A stretch of 58,008 bases of DNA from Cyclobacteriaceae bacterium (GTDB lineage: Bacteria; Bacteroidota; Bacteroidia; Cytophagales; Cyclobacteriaceae), in assembly GCA_947458585.1 (NCBI GenBank), contig CANGYY010000013.1, positions 1 through 58,008 of the forward strand, given 5' to 3'. The position numbers and the translations under genes are program-made. The notes under the pieces were generated by a model. It saw nothing but the letters and a program-made list of their open reading frames with translations, made no database searches and was not told the DNA's origin. Every line of letters begins with the position of its first letter. The first letter of the stretch is position 1. Below are positions 33,677-43,200 of this stretch, piece by piece.

Positions 33677-35406
33677 GGCTTATTAATCTTCATTAATCCC
33701 CCATACTTTTCAATCAAATAGCTCACTCCAGCCCCCAAAAGAAAGAGCAAAATGTAGCTCCAGCTTTTCTGATTTATCCATCCGAAAAAGGAGAAAATCC
33801 CAAGTAAAAGGAGGCAAGTTATAGACAAGACAATCACTCGATAAAGCTGTCTTGCCAAGATGGTTTCTCTAAACCTCCAATCTGAGAACGCAACTGCCAG
33901 CGCGATAATTAGCGCCAAAGTAACCAAGGCAAATGTGACTACAAAAAGCTGTTTATAGGTTTGGAAGATTGCCGCAACTTTAATGGGATAGCCATCAATT
34001 TCCTTAATTGGATCTTTGATGTATACTACATCACCCGTAAATTTTTCAGCCACTACATCCCAAATCTCTTCTTTCCCTAAATCATAGCCTAGGGCATACA
34101 AACCCACCCCTTTGAATTTCTTAAAAAGAGCTAAATCCATTTTTTTGGAAAGAGTAGATGCATCGTCATACCATCCCTCAATGGAAGTGTCGTCTGGAAA
34201 TTCGAGAAAGAAGTAATTGGTCATGGATGTTTCATCCAATGAAGGAGTAATCACATACAAGCTATCCTTGGATTGGAATACCCTTTCAACCTCGGACAAG
34301 GTAACTTTCCTTTCAAAATCAGTGCTGTAGTATCCTTCCGCAGGATCATAAGTTCCAGCCCATTGTGACCCATAAAGTGGAAGGGCAAGGATGGATTTTT
34401 CCGCAACAAGTCCTCGGTTTAGGTATCTGAGTAGTGTGTTTTCAAGGCTAGGACCTCCTGGGGTTTCATTTCTCATGGGAGCAACGGCAGCTACGGTGCC
34501 ATCAATCTCATGGTAATCCATGCCTTTGACAATAAATAAATCTACCGACTCATTTAATCTTCCCAAGTCAAAAGGAAATTTAGAATCATCGGCAGGAATT
34601 ACTAAAGACACGATCATTTTTTTGGTGATAAAACGAGTATCTAAATTGCCTTTTAAGAACTCAACAAAGTCTAAAAATTTAGTCTCCCTGTCTAAGGGAA
34701 CATTGGTGAATTCAAGTTCAATTCCATCTGCATCTCGCTCCTGCAAGAGCGCTGACACCGAATCCAGTGTGGTATTCCACATGGCCTCATCTTTGAGGAA
34801 TGCTAGGTTATTTGTTTCACCTTCCAAAGAGAGATTCAACAAAACCTTGGTCTGGTGCTTTTTTGCAGAATCCAGTAAATCTGTTTGCCTCCATTGGGAA
34901 ATTTGTGCAGGATTGATGTAGCTTCCTGTATTAGGATTGATCTTAAATGAAAAAAAGGAAATCGTGGAAATCAAGTTGAAATCATACGTTTTCCAAACGT
35001 CTCCCATCCAATAGGGATACCAAGTATACACCTCTACATTATCGCGAAGCACCCTTCTATCCATACTTTGCCGCTTGTAGGTAAGGGTGGCAGAGTCATA
35101 TTCAAGTGCCTGTAAATCGCGATTGTTCTTGGCACCATTTAACACATCATAGACGGTGGTATATTTATTGATGAACGACTTCTGTTCTAAGGGCGAGAGC
35201 AAATTGTTAAGGCTATCCGTATTTTGTGCTGTTGAGTCTGCTATACCCAATTTTGCCATGAGCTTATCCGTGGTCCCCTGAACCTTTTTGATTCCTGAAG
35301 TAACCTTCCTGCCACCAGACTTTAGCTTGTTGACCTCCTTACAACCCACAAAGGTTAGCAATAAAATAAGAAAGAGACCTGCGTAGGTTAATTCAGAATG
35401 CTTCAT
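33673..35406 (-). CDS. Membrane-bound GH18-like protein with degenerate catalytic motif
   Basis: 577 aa. A lipoprotein-type N-terminus (hydrophobic 8-20, Cys22 in FVGC) is followed by a linker and a GH18 (chitinase-fold) domain at about 115-445: VYTWYPYWMGD, LISTISFFSFKI, KVLLNLSL, then the catalytic-strand position DADGIELEFTN (225-235). GH18 enzymes need DxxDxDxE there; this protein has Asp227, Glu230, Glu232 and Thr234, so the catalytic acid is missing. About three TM helices fill the last 100 residues. A glycan-binding or structural role is more likely than hydrolysis. It is coupled by 4-bp overlaps to both neighbours. Confidence 0.75.
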   Translation of the reverse strand: MKHSELTYAGLFLILLLTFVGCKEVNKLKSGGRKVTSGIKKVQGTTDKLMAKLGIADSTAQNTDSLNNLLSPLEQKSFINKYTTVYDVLNGAKNNRDLQALEYDSATLTYKRQSMDRRVLRDNVEVYTWYPYWMGDVWKTYDFNLISTISFFSFKINPNTGSYINPAQISQWRQTDLLDSAKKHQTKVLLNLSLEGETNNLAFLKDEAMWNTTLDSVSALLQERDADGIELEFTNVPLDRETKFLDFVEFLKGNLDTRFITKKMIVSLVIPADDSKFPFDLGRLNESVDLFIVKGMDYHEIDGTVAAVAPMRNETPGGPSLENTLLRYLNRGLVAEKSILALPLYGSQWAGTYDPAEGYYSTDFERKVTLSEVERVFQSKDSLYVITPSLDETSMTNYFFLEFPDDTSIEGWYDDASTLSKKMDLALFKKFKGVGLYALGYDLGKEEIWDVVAEKFTGDVVYIKDPIKEIDGYPIKVAAIFQTYKQLFVVTFALVTLALIIALAVAFSDWRFRETILARQLYRVIVLSITCLLLLGIFSFFGWINQKSWSYILLFLLGAGVSYLIEKYGGLMKINKP

Positions 35407-36662
35407 AGGATGGTTAATAGTATAGTCTCTTCAAATTCTTTCACGTCTACTTCTTGCTTTACTGCGAAATTTTTAACGATGAGCTTAATAATTTTTAATC
35501 CAAAATTCAGGTCATACAGTTCAGAGATATTGGAAAATTTCATTTGAATTGTACCTCCGGCTAACTTTTCTTTGGATTGGAAAAATGCATAATTGGCTTT
35601 ACTGTTTGCGCTTACTTTCCAATTCTCTGGGGCAGGATAGCTCCCATTGGACCAAATCAACTTGCGCTGGGCATCGGAAATTGAAATAGCTAGCTCAGGA
35701 AAATTGTATTCGGGAAGGTAAGTAAACGATTTTCCAATCAATTCCTTCAAAGAAAAATCTTCCAAAGGATCTTCTCTATAAGTTTCCCTTCTTGAAATTT
35801 GTAAATTATCCTTATCTGTGAGGGGAAAAAAGAACACTGCAAAGCCTAGAACGTCGTTTTCAGTACCAAAATCTAGTTGCTTCTGCAGCACCGAATTACC
35901 TTTAAGATTGGCTCTGTGGGTGAGCTTTACCTGCTCGTCCACTAGCGTTTGATAAAGCGTATCCGCAACAATTGCATCCACAATCTCTTTTCTTATTTTG
36001 GGAGCAATAATTCTTTTTAACTCAACCTGTTCGGTTCTAGGGGTCACATGAATTTCAATATTTCCTTTCTCATCGAAGGGACCCATGCTCCGAAGGATAA
36101 CTTCTATGACGCCTGTCTCACTGGCGAAAAATTCCAAGTTGACTTTCTTTCCTCGCTTTACAGTTAAAGATTTTGCAACCCTTACTTGATTGAGCAATAC
36201 TTCTATGTAGGCCGCATTGCCTATCCCCTCCTCTACTACATAATTTAGCGTGAAAGAATCCCCTTTAATTGCATCCAATTCTAGCCGTTGGACTCTAGTT
36301 TTTGGGGACAGTTCGACTCCCTGGCCCAGGACTAGTTTACTCTCGGGTCTAATTACCGAATACCCTAAAAACTTTACGAGGTCTTCTTTTGAAATGAGAA
36401 GTTGCTTTGTGGTACTCAACAACTGATGAAGGCTATCTACCTCCTGCTTGTTCAAGGATGTGGGGGATTCGGTTATTTTTAACTCCTCAGCAATGAATAG
36501 GCTTAATTCACTTTCTGAGTTAAATTTTTGAGTAAACACGGTGTCACTCTGGGTGATTTGAGGACCAGCAAACAACGGGGCTTTCTCTTTGGCCTGTAGG
36601 GATCCTAGTACAAAAAACCAGCATCCAATCATCGACAGACTTCTAATTATCGAGTAAATCAC
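35403..36662 (-). CDS. Exported beta-rich protein of unknown function
   Basis: 419 aa from a GTG that overlaps the DUF4407 stop as GTGA. A signal peptide is visible (about 1-24, ending SLQAKE). The mature part has a short helical region (about 45-100), a jelly-roll-like beta domain (about 120-210, DSFTLNYVVEEGIGNAAYIEVLLNQV), a segment rich in charged residues and a second beta domain to the end. No family is recognised. Because it is expressed between a DUF4407 membrane protein and a GH18-like membrane protein with 4-bp overlaps on both sides, it is probably the periplasmic partner of those membrane proteins (inference). Confidence 0.6.
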   Translation of the reverse strand: MIYSIIRSLSMIGCWFFVLGSLQAKEKAPLFAGPQITQSDTVFTQKFNSESELSLFIAEELKITESPTSLNKQEVDSLHQLLSTTKQLLISKEDLVKFLGYSVIRPESKLVLGQGVELSPKTRVQRLELDAIKGDSFTLNYVVEEGIGNAAYIEVLLNQVRVAKSLTVKRGKKVNLEFFASETGVIEVILRSMGPFDEKGNIEIHVTPRTEQVELKRIIAPKIRKEIVDAIVADTLYQTLVDEQVKLTHRANLKGNSVLQKQLDFGTENDVLGFAVFFFPLTDKDNLQISRRETYREDPLEDFSLKELIGKSFTYLPEYNFPELAISISDAQRKLIWSNGSYPAPENWKVSANSKANYAFFQSKEKLAGGTIQMKFSNISELYDLNFGLKIIKLIVKNFAVKQEVDVKEFEETILLTIL

Positions 36663-37732
36663 TTGTTTATCTGTTTAGTTATCTCTCTCCCTAAGTCTCG
36701 GTAGAGGTCTTGTACTTTCTTTTGTTTGTCTGAGATGAGCTCCTTCTTGATGCTCTGGACCTCCCTTAACTTACTGGAATACCCTTGCTCCACTTGCTGT
36801 CCCGTTTGGTACATGTTATTGATGTATTCCATTTTAAAGTTATTTTCTTCTAAGGCTAAAAAATCATCATAAGGCCCCTTAGAGGAAAATAGTTTAGTCA
36901 AAACGGGTGCAATTTCAACAAAAAGAATCATCAAGGTAATGGTCCAAGGCGCCCAGCTTTCTAAACTATGCAATGCCTGAAGTCTAGAAAGTAGTCCCAA
37001 GGAAAAGTTAGCCTTGATATTTTCTTTGTCTTCTTGAAACAAGGTCAATTGCTCTCCCTTACTTTTCTCTAGTGCCATTTTACTCTCGCGAATATCCACC
37101 TCTTTGGTTTCATATTCTTGAATAAAATCTTCGTATTTCTTTTGCTTACGTTCGCATTCCTTTCCACTACCGTATTGGCCCGTACCACAGGTTCCATCAC
37201 ACTCGCATTTGTATTCTTGGTAATAAAACTCTTTCAAATCAAAAAACTCTCGAAGTTGTACATCCAACTTCTTTTTTTCCTCATCTATGTTGGCAATGGC
37301 TGTGAAATATTCTTTTTCAGCAAGTGCTACGCGCGAGACCACTTGTTCGTTGAGCTTTTCATCAATTTCAGACTTAAAAAGCTGAAGCTCCAAGGGTTTG
37401 GAAACCACCAATGCAATCAGGGTAGATAAAAATAAGCGGGGACTAATCTGAATTACTTCCCTCCAAAAATCACCCTTCTTTCTCAGTGTCGCCACAATGT
37501 AACGGTCCAGATTGAAAATAATCAATCCCCAAAAAAAGGCTAGAAAAAAATTAATGTACGATCCTTCAAAAATTAAGCTAAATGCAAAATAGGAAGAAAG
37601 CATAGCCAGAATACCTGTAAACAGAACTGAGGCGCCTATGCTTACGTGCTTTATCTTTTCGGTATCTGGACATTTATCCAAAACCGATTTGCTCACACCA
37701 GAGCAAAACAAGAAGAAAGCACTTAGTCCCAT
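36659..37732 (-). CDS. DUF4407 four-TM inner-membrane protein
   Basis: 357 aa with the DUF4407 layout: TM helices at about 30-55, 58-76, 98-112 and 255-280, the motif FNLDRYIVATLRKKGDF after TM2, and a long charged coiled-coil loop between TM3 and TM4 (about 118-248). The loop carries a Cys cluster C-x-C-x3-C-x10-C (Cys176, 178, 182, 193), which could form disulfides or bind metal. The C-terminal 75 residues are a charged helix. The family is found in Bacteroidota and its biochemical role is unknown. It starts 1 bp after the preceding gene and overlaps the next by 4 bp. Confidence 0.8.
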   Translation of the reverse strand: MGLSAFFLFCSGVSKSVLDKCPDTEKIKHVSIGASVLFTGILAMLSSYFAFSLIFEGSYINFFLAFFWGLIIFNLDRYIVATLRKKGDFWREVIQISPRLFLSTLIALVVSKPLELQLFKSEIDEKLNEQVVSRVALAEKEYFTAIANIDEEKKKLDVQLREFFDLKEFYYQEYKCECDGTCGTGQYGSGKECERKQKKYEDFIQEYETKEVDIRESKMALEKSKGEQLTLFQEDKENIKANFSLGLLSRLQALHSLESWAPWTITLMILFVEIAPVLTKLFSSKGPYDDFLALEENNFKMEYINNMYQTGQQVEQGYSSKLREVQSIKKELISDKQKKVQDLYRDLGREITKQINK

Positions 37733-37733
37733 C

Positions 37734-38822
37734 CTAATTTTTTAATCTAAATAGTGAAAACACCTTGGATAAAAAGGTTTCTTTTTCTGATGATTGTACC
37801 TCTTTTCTTTTCCTGCCTTTACGCATCTGCTTTGCAATATCCTGGTTTTCTTCTTCCTCAAATCGAGCACTATCCTTACTTACTGGGTAAAAGTGGACTT
37901 CCTTACTTGTTACCGTATTTAAATAATGCATTTCAAAGTTTAAACTTGACTTTTCCAAGCAGACAAAATTGTGAAACCCAATGTTGTTTAACCTACCTAG
38001 TCGTGATTCAATTAATGTGGTTCCCGGTTTGCAAACCCATTCAATTTTGACCACATCACTCATGTAAACTGCGAAAACTTCATTGTTTTTTGAAACAGAC
38101 TCTATGGGTACATAATCGTCAATTTCTTTATTGAAAATGGAAACTGAAAACTTTAAATGCTCGATTTCCAAACACTTAATAAAAATAGACAAAGAAGTTT
38201 TACTTTTTTCATTTTTGGAGGTAATTGTTAGAAAAGTATCCTCCTCGATGGTAATCCGCTCTTCCCCTTGTGAGTCAAGCATTTTATTGCCTGGTGTCAG
38301 TATATTGGAATTGGAATTGGTTGCCTCCCAGAAGATACTCAGCTCCTCTCCCTTGGTAGCAAAATACTTTTCAGCAGTAAAACTTAATTTAATTTCCTGA
38401 GAATAAGAGTTGACCAAACGGCTACTCTCCATTAAACTCTCAAAATCCTGATGTTTTTTGAAAAAAAAGTCTGCAAAATCTACCTCCCCTTCCAAACGTT
38501 TATTGCTGTAATACAGTCGGTTATCAAAAATGGAAAACTGTTCGAAACCTTCATCAAATACAGTGATTTCAATAATCCCTACTTTGGCACCTGCTTGGGT
38601 AATCCGGTGAAAGAGATTTGCATTTTCCAGGGTCCTGTATCCCTTTGGAAGTAAAATGATCAACTCAAAGTATTTTCCAGCCACCTGGGCTTTGAGTATT
38701 TTGTTGGCCAAAGCCAGAAAAACCTGGCCGTCAATAAACAGTTGGGCCTGGTGGTGAAAGTTGTCTAGTTGCTTATTGAGTTCGATTTCCAGACCTTCTG
38801 GCCAATAGCAGTAATCAAACAT
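37734..38822 (-). CDS. Cytoplasmic protein with two Ig-like domains, function unknown
   Basis: 362 aa, no signal peptide or TM helix. Residues about 1-140 resemble an alpha/beta domain (FIDGQVFLALANKILKAQ, ELIILLP, AGAKVGIIEI) of the kind seen in phospholipase-D-like/nuclease-fold proteins, but no HKD motif is present. Residues about 150-245 (LSFTAEKYFATKGEELSIFWEATNSN) and 245-335 look like two Ig-like beta domains. The tail is strongly basic (KQMRKGRKRKEVQ) and ends in an amphipathic FLSKVFSLFRLKN that could touch the membrane. It follows the AAA+ gene after a perfect hairpin and precedes DUF4407 by 1 bp. Cargo, adaptor or membrane-complex roles are all possible. Confidence 0.55.
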   Translation of the reverse strand: MFDYCYWPEGLEIELNKQLDNFHHQAQLFIDGQVFLALANKILKAQVAGKYFELIILLPKGYRTLENANLFHRITQAGAKVGIIEITVFDEGFEQFSIFDNRLYYSNKRLEGEVDFADFFFKKHQDFESLMESSRLVNSYSQEIKLSFTAEKYFATKGEELSIFWEATNSNSNILTPGNKMLDSQGEERITIEEDTFLTITSKNEKSKTSLSIFIKCLEIEHLKFSVSIFNKEIDDYVPIESVSKNNEVFAVYMSDVVKIEWVCKPGTTLIESRLGRLNNIGFHNFVCLEKSSLNFEMHYLNTVTSKEVHFYPVSKDSARFEEEENQDIAKQMRKGRKRKEVQSSEKETFLSKVFSLFRLKN

Positions 38823-38893
38823 TCTACTTTAAATTAACGGGTGACTAACTTATCGAAATTTCCTTCAATCTAAGATTTCTTTGGGGAAATCCA

Positions 38894-38923
38894 CTCCATG
38901 CAATCAACTTTGATTGCATGGAG
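38894..38923 (-). promoter_or_regulatory. Perfect 13-bp intercistronic stem-loop
   Basis: CTCCATGCAATCA, loop ACTT, TGATTGCATGGAG: a perfect 13-bp stem starting 3 nt after the AAA+ ATPase stop on the minus strand and before the 362-aa protein gene. No U tract follows on the minus strand, so a classic terminator is unlikely. An mRNA-stabilising or processing element that sets lower expression of the downstream membrane genes is plausible. I see no promoter between it and 38822. Confidence 0.7.
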
Positions 38924-38926
38924 CCC

Positions 38927-40270
38927 CTATTTCCCTGCTCTACCTTCTTTAGCCATTTCTCGTAGGATACCAGCTTCTAAGTCCAGCGACGAAATTTCAT
39001 TTCGATGATCACGCTTAGAACTCAGCCAGGAAAATTGGATGGCATTACTAATCGCAGCACCCGAAATCTCATATTTCTCAGACAATTTTTTAATGGAAAC
39101 ATCGGATGCTAGACTGAAATTTTTTAATGCATTTTCCCAGAGCTTAATTCGATCCTCAACCGAAGGTAGGTTGAAGTACAAAATAGATTGAAATCTCCTG
39201 ACAAATGCGCGATCAATATTGGGGCGAAGGTTGGTAGCCAGGATCACCAAGCCATCGTATTCTTCCAATCGTTGCAGCAAGTAGGAAGTCCCCTGATTGG
39301 CATACTTATCCTTCGAATCATTGATCTCTGTTCGCTTGGAAAAAAGTGAGTCCGCCTCATCAAAAAACAGAACCCAGTTTTTATGCTCCGCTACATCCAA
39401 CAACCTGGAAAGGTTTTTTTCAGTTTCGCCGATATACTTAGAAACTACTTGAGACAAATCGATCCGGTAAACTGGCAGGTCATTATTTTTTCCAAGAATG
39501 GCCGCCGTTAGCGACTTACCCGTACCTGGAGGGCCATAAAACAAGGCTCTATACCCTGTTCTAAAGCTTTTACGCAAATTCGCCGAGGACTTAATTTCCT
39601 CCCTATACTTGATCCAATTTAAAATCAACCCCAGTTCATCCATCAATTGCTTGTTCAGAACCAGATCATCGATTTGCAATTGAGTAGTCAGCTCTTTGGC
39701 TGGAAACTGTGAGGAAAATTTGGGGGAAATCTTTTCTCCAGATATCAGGTGGTAAAAAAAATCTTCATTAATCTGGAGACTATTGGACCAAAAAGATTCA
39801 TTTTCAGAGTTTCTTTTCAAAGAAAGTATCTGGTGCTTTGAAAAGAAATGTTCTTCTGAAAAGACCTTGTATAAATCAAGTCTTTGCAACAAATCTTTGC
39901 CATTCAGCACAAAATTGACGGTCTCCACGGTAGGAATAAAACCTTTATGAGACCTAGCTTCCACACCTCCGAATTCTGAAAAAGGCCTTCCAATAGATTT
40001 GTTTTGGATAAAAAAACAATCAAAAGTTTGGGGACTAAGCAAAGGAACCATACTCATCAAGAGTATTACTCGTTCCTTTAGATCCAAGGCATATTTTGTT
40101 ACAAATTCCGAATACGGATTAGGTTCACCAGCCCATTTTGGAGGCTCTGGGAAAAGAAAATCAGGACTCGTCTCCTCAAAATAGGTACTCATCCGTAGAT
40201 CAAGAATGGTTTCTAACCAGACCAGGTCCTGCAAGATGGGCTGTATCAACTTATCAGTACTAGTTTTCAT
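38927..40270 (-). CDS. AAA+ ATPase of injection-system type (Pvc15/Afp15-like)
   Basis: 447 aa from ATG 40270 (MKTSTDKL), which overlaps the tape-measure stop as ATGA; a longer TTG-started frame from 40330 is rejected for that reason. The N-terminal half is a helical domain specific to CIS ATPases. The AAA+ domain has Walker A GPPGTGKS (about 246-253), Walker B LFFDEADSLF (about 300-309), and the arginine-finger region NRAFVRRFQ-like (NIDRAFVRRFQ). In Afp/PVC systems this ATPase is needed for particle assembly or cargo loading. It directly follows the tape-measure gene, as in other clusters. Confidence 0.88.
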   Translation of the reverse strand: MKTSTDKLIQPILQDLVWLETILDLRMSTYFEETSPDFLFPEPPKWAGEPNPYSEFVTKYALDLKERVILLMSMVPLLSPQTFDCFFIQNKSIGRPFSEFGGVEARSHKGFIPTVETVNFVLNGKDLLQRLDLYKVFSEEHFFSKHQILSLKRNSENESFWSNSLQINEDFFYHLISGEKISPKFSSQFPAKELTTQLQIDDLVLNKQLMDELGLILNWIKYREEIKSSANLRKSFRTGYRALFYGPPGTGKSLTAAILGKNNDLPVYRIDLSQVVSKYIGETEKNLSRLLDVAEHKNWVLFFDEADSLFSKRTEINDSKDKYANQGTSYLLQRLEEYDGLVILATNLRPNIDRAFVRRFQSILYFNLPSVEDRIKLWENALKNFSLASDVSIKKLSEKYEISGAAISNAIQFSWLSSKRDHRNEISSLDLEAGILREMAKEGRAGK

Positions 40271-43200
40271 TTCCATTGAACATTTAATCTTTTCTTCATC
40301 CAGCTTAAATTTATCATAGAAATATTCCAAGTCAAGGTATCCATCAACACATCGTACGCTTTTCGATCAACGAACAACTCCCACCTGTTGTCTTTTTCAT
40401 AGAGCATCCCTTGACGCATGAAGAAAGTTTCCCTAAAAGTCTCCAATCTAGTACCACGCATTTTTTCCCAATTAAATATAGTACCATTGATCAATTTCTT
40501 CACAAGCTCCTCTTCTTCCGTAGTTATTTCTAGATTTGGAGAGATAGGCATATTCAAAGGAACTCCGCATAAAACCTTATTTAAACTCAAATCCCATTCT
40601 TCGAAAGAGGTCAATCCTGTGGCAAGGTACTGCAACAATTGAACCGCTCTTTCTTCTGCTTGCTGCCCTTTAAATTTACCCTGCTCAACCAAACCTACCG
40701 CCGCAAAAAATCGACCGAAAAAAGGCCAGCAAAGGATCATTCCTGCATTAGAGATGCTCACGCCCTCCCCAAGGTTCACCTCCTCGATTTCGATTACTGG
40801 CTGCTCCTCTTCTTTCTTTTTTTCAATCCCTTCTTCCAATGCCTTTTTCACCTTCCTACTCGCATGTTGGAGCATGACCAAAACTTCAGCTTTCTGATCT
40901 CTACTCCTAAACATAGACACGATCACAGCTGGACTTTTGGAATCCATCCACTGCTCAAAAATAGGTAGCAATAGCTCTACCAAATGCTTGCTAGAAGAAC
41001 CCATTTTGGATAGGCTATCTGCAAAAAACAGGATTCTATCTACAGGATTTTGGATGCGTAAATCTGCAAAAAAATTACTTCCTGTCCTTATTCTTACTTC
41101 CTCTGCCAACTTTTCCAGTTCAGAAGAAAGTTTGGGATGTAAAAGGCTAAAAAACCACTTCTCGTTTACATACCTAAGCAAGTTGGTTAGATTTTTCTTT
41201 TTCTTGGGATCTGATAAACTCGCAAGAAATATGCCTCGCAACTTAGCTAAATCTGCACCTTTTAAATCCATTAATTTCTTGGCAAAGGCTTGCAAACTCC
41301 CCTCCTCCATGGGAAGAACTCCATGGGCTAGGAAAAAGTAGAGCAGCTCAATAAAGCTCATTGGCTTTGGGGCAGCTTCTTGTACATACTGCTCGAAAAA
41401 AGAGGGGCTATTTTGTCGGAATTCAGGCCAAACTTGAGGATTAGCACTTAAGGCCTGCTGGAAAGAGTTATACCCATCTTTCAATTGAAAAAAGCGTTTG
41501 AAAAACAGCTCTCTCTTCTTCGCTTCACTATAGCTATTATCATAAAAGCTATTTCTGAATACCTCTACAAAAGCTTTTAAAACACTGATAGATGCCGAAT
41601 CAAAAAAAGACTTCAACCAATTCTTCAAGAAGGTCTTACCCTTTAAGTCCTTCAAATTTGGGTCATTCAATGGCTTAAAATAGGCATAGATTTGCTCATC
41701 CGTGGTCAATTCTAAAATTGGATCCGGAGGAGTTGATCCTGATTCCCAAAGCCTAGCCTGTTCAAAAAAGTACTTTTTTTCTTCTTCCTTCCAGACAAAA
41801 ATTTTTGCCAACCGGGCAAACACAGAAGAGAAGTCTACCTTACTTTTTTCCAAAATTCCTTCCTCTAGTAAGAGTTCTCCTACCTCTACCGCAAGGGATG
41901 CGGCAGTCCTTTGGAGTGCAGTAGATTGAAAAAGAAAGACCAGCCAAGCCCGCAAAAAAAACTCGATTTTTACTTGATCTTGGACATTATAAATTTTCAC
42001 TATTTTTTCCAGCTGGTCAACAGAAATAGCTAAACCAGCTTGCATGTGCTTCTCCTTGATTAACCCCAACAAGTCCTCGTATTTCAATAAATTAAAATAC
42101 TTTCGGCTAAAATAAGGATGCCTGTTAGTAGCAAAGAAATTCAAAAATTCATTTTTATTATCAGCCGCCAATTTAGAGTTGTAGTCACTAAATTCCTCGG
42201 ATGAACTGCCTTCAAAGGGATGAGCTACAGGAAAAGTGGATTCATAAACCAAGCTTCCAAGGATCGGTAAAATTGAAGGCTCCTCTTTCATATAACCACT
42301 GCGCGCAATGAAGGATGCAAATCCATCTGCTTGCTCAAGGGAAGCCAAATTTGAAAAGGACTTTGTGTTTTTGATGTCCTTTTGTTGTTCTCTTTTTTGG
42401 CCGTACCCCTGTAGGTCTTCCCAAAACTTGTCTGCGATCAACTGAGCATCCCATGCATTCCCTAGAAATTCTAATACTACTTCATCTCGAGCAAAAGATC
42501 CTCCTTCAAAAATTTCCTTCCAAAGAATTTTTTCAAGGAAACTTTCCAAGGCTACCCCCTCCAATTTCACCCATTTGGTCTCTTCAAAATAGCTGGTAAA
42601 ATCAGCGATACTCGCATTCCAATCAAATGAGGAATATTGGATTAAAAAGTCCAAAAATTGTTTTTTTAGCCACTTCGGGGACTGAACCAAGATAGCGTCT
42701 TGAAATTCGGAATCGTACCGATGGAGCTGCACCAACTGATAAAATGACTTGGCATATTTTGAAGTCAAAAGTTTGAGTAAAATCTCCTCATCGTATCGCT
42801 TTGCTTCTGAGAATATTCCATATACTTCATCAAAACCAAGAATTCCAAAGATCCTTGCCACTAACTTTGCGGAATTATTCTTTAGTCTCCTTTTTTGAAC
42901 CAATGGCATTTTGGCTTTTATAGAAGATGGTTTTACTTCCTCACCAGATACAACTCGCTCATTCAAACTCAAAAATTCTTCTACTCTTTCTTTAAGGGTA
43001 GCCAACGTGAGTTGGCTTTGGGGAAGTAAAATAAGCTCATGGTAAAGCCAAGTATATAGTTTTACCTCCAGCCTCTCCGCATTGTTTTTAGTAAGGAGCT
43101 GCTGAATCCACAACAAATATCCAGGCAAAACAGTCGACAAACTAGGCCGCATAAGTTCAGCAACCTTTAAAAATAATTGCTTACTGATCGAACCAGCAAT

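Noticed and set aside
38927..40330. Longer TTG-started form of the AAA+ ATPase
   Set aside because: It would overlap the tape-measure gene by 64 bp. The ATG at 40270 gives a clean ATGA overlap.
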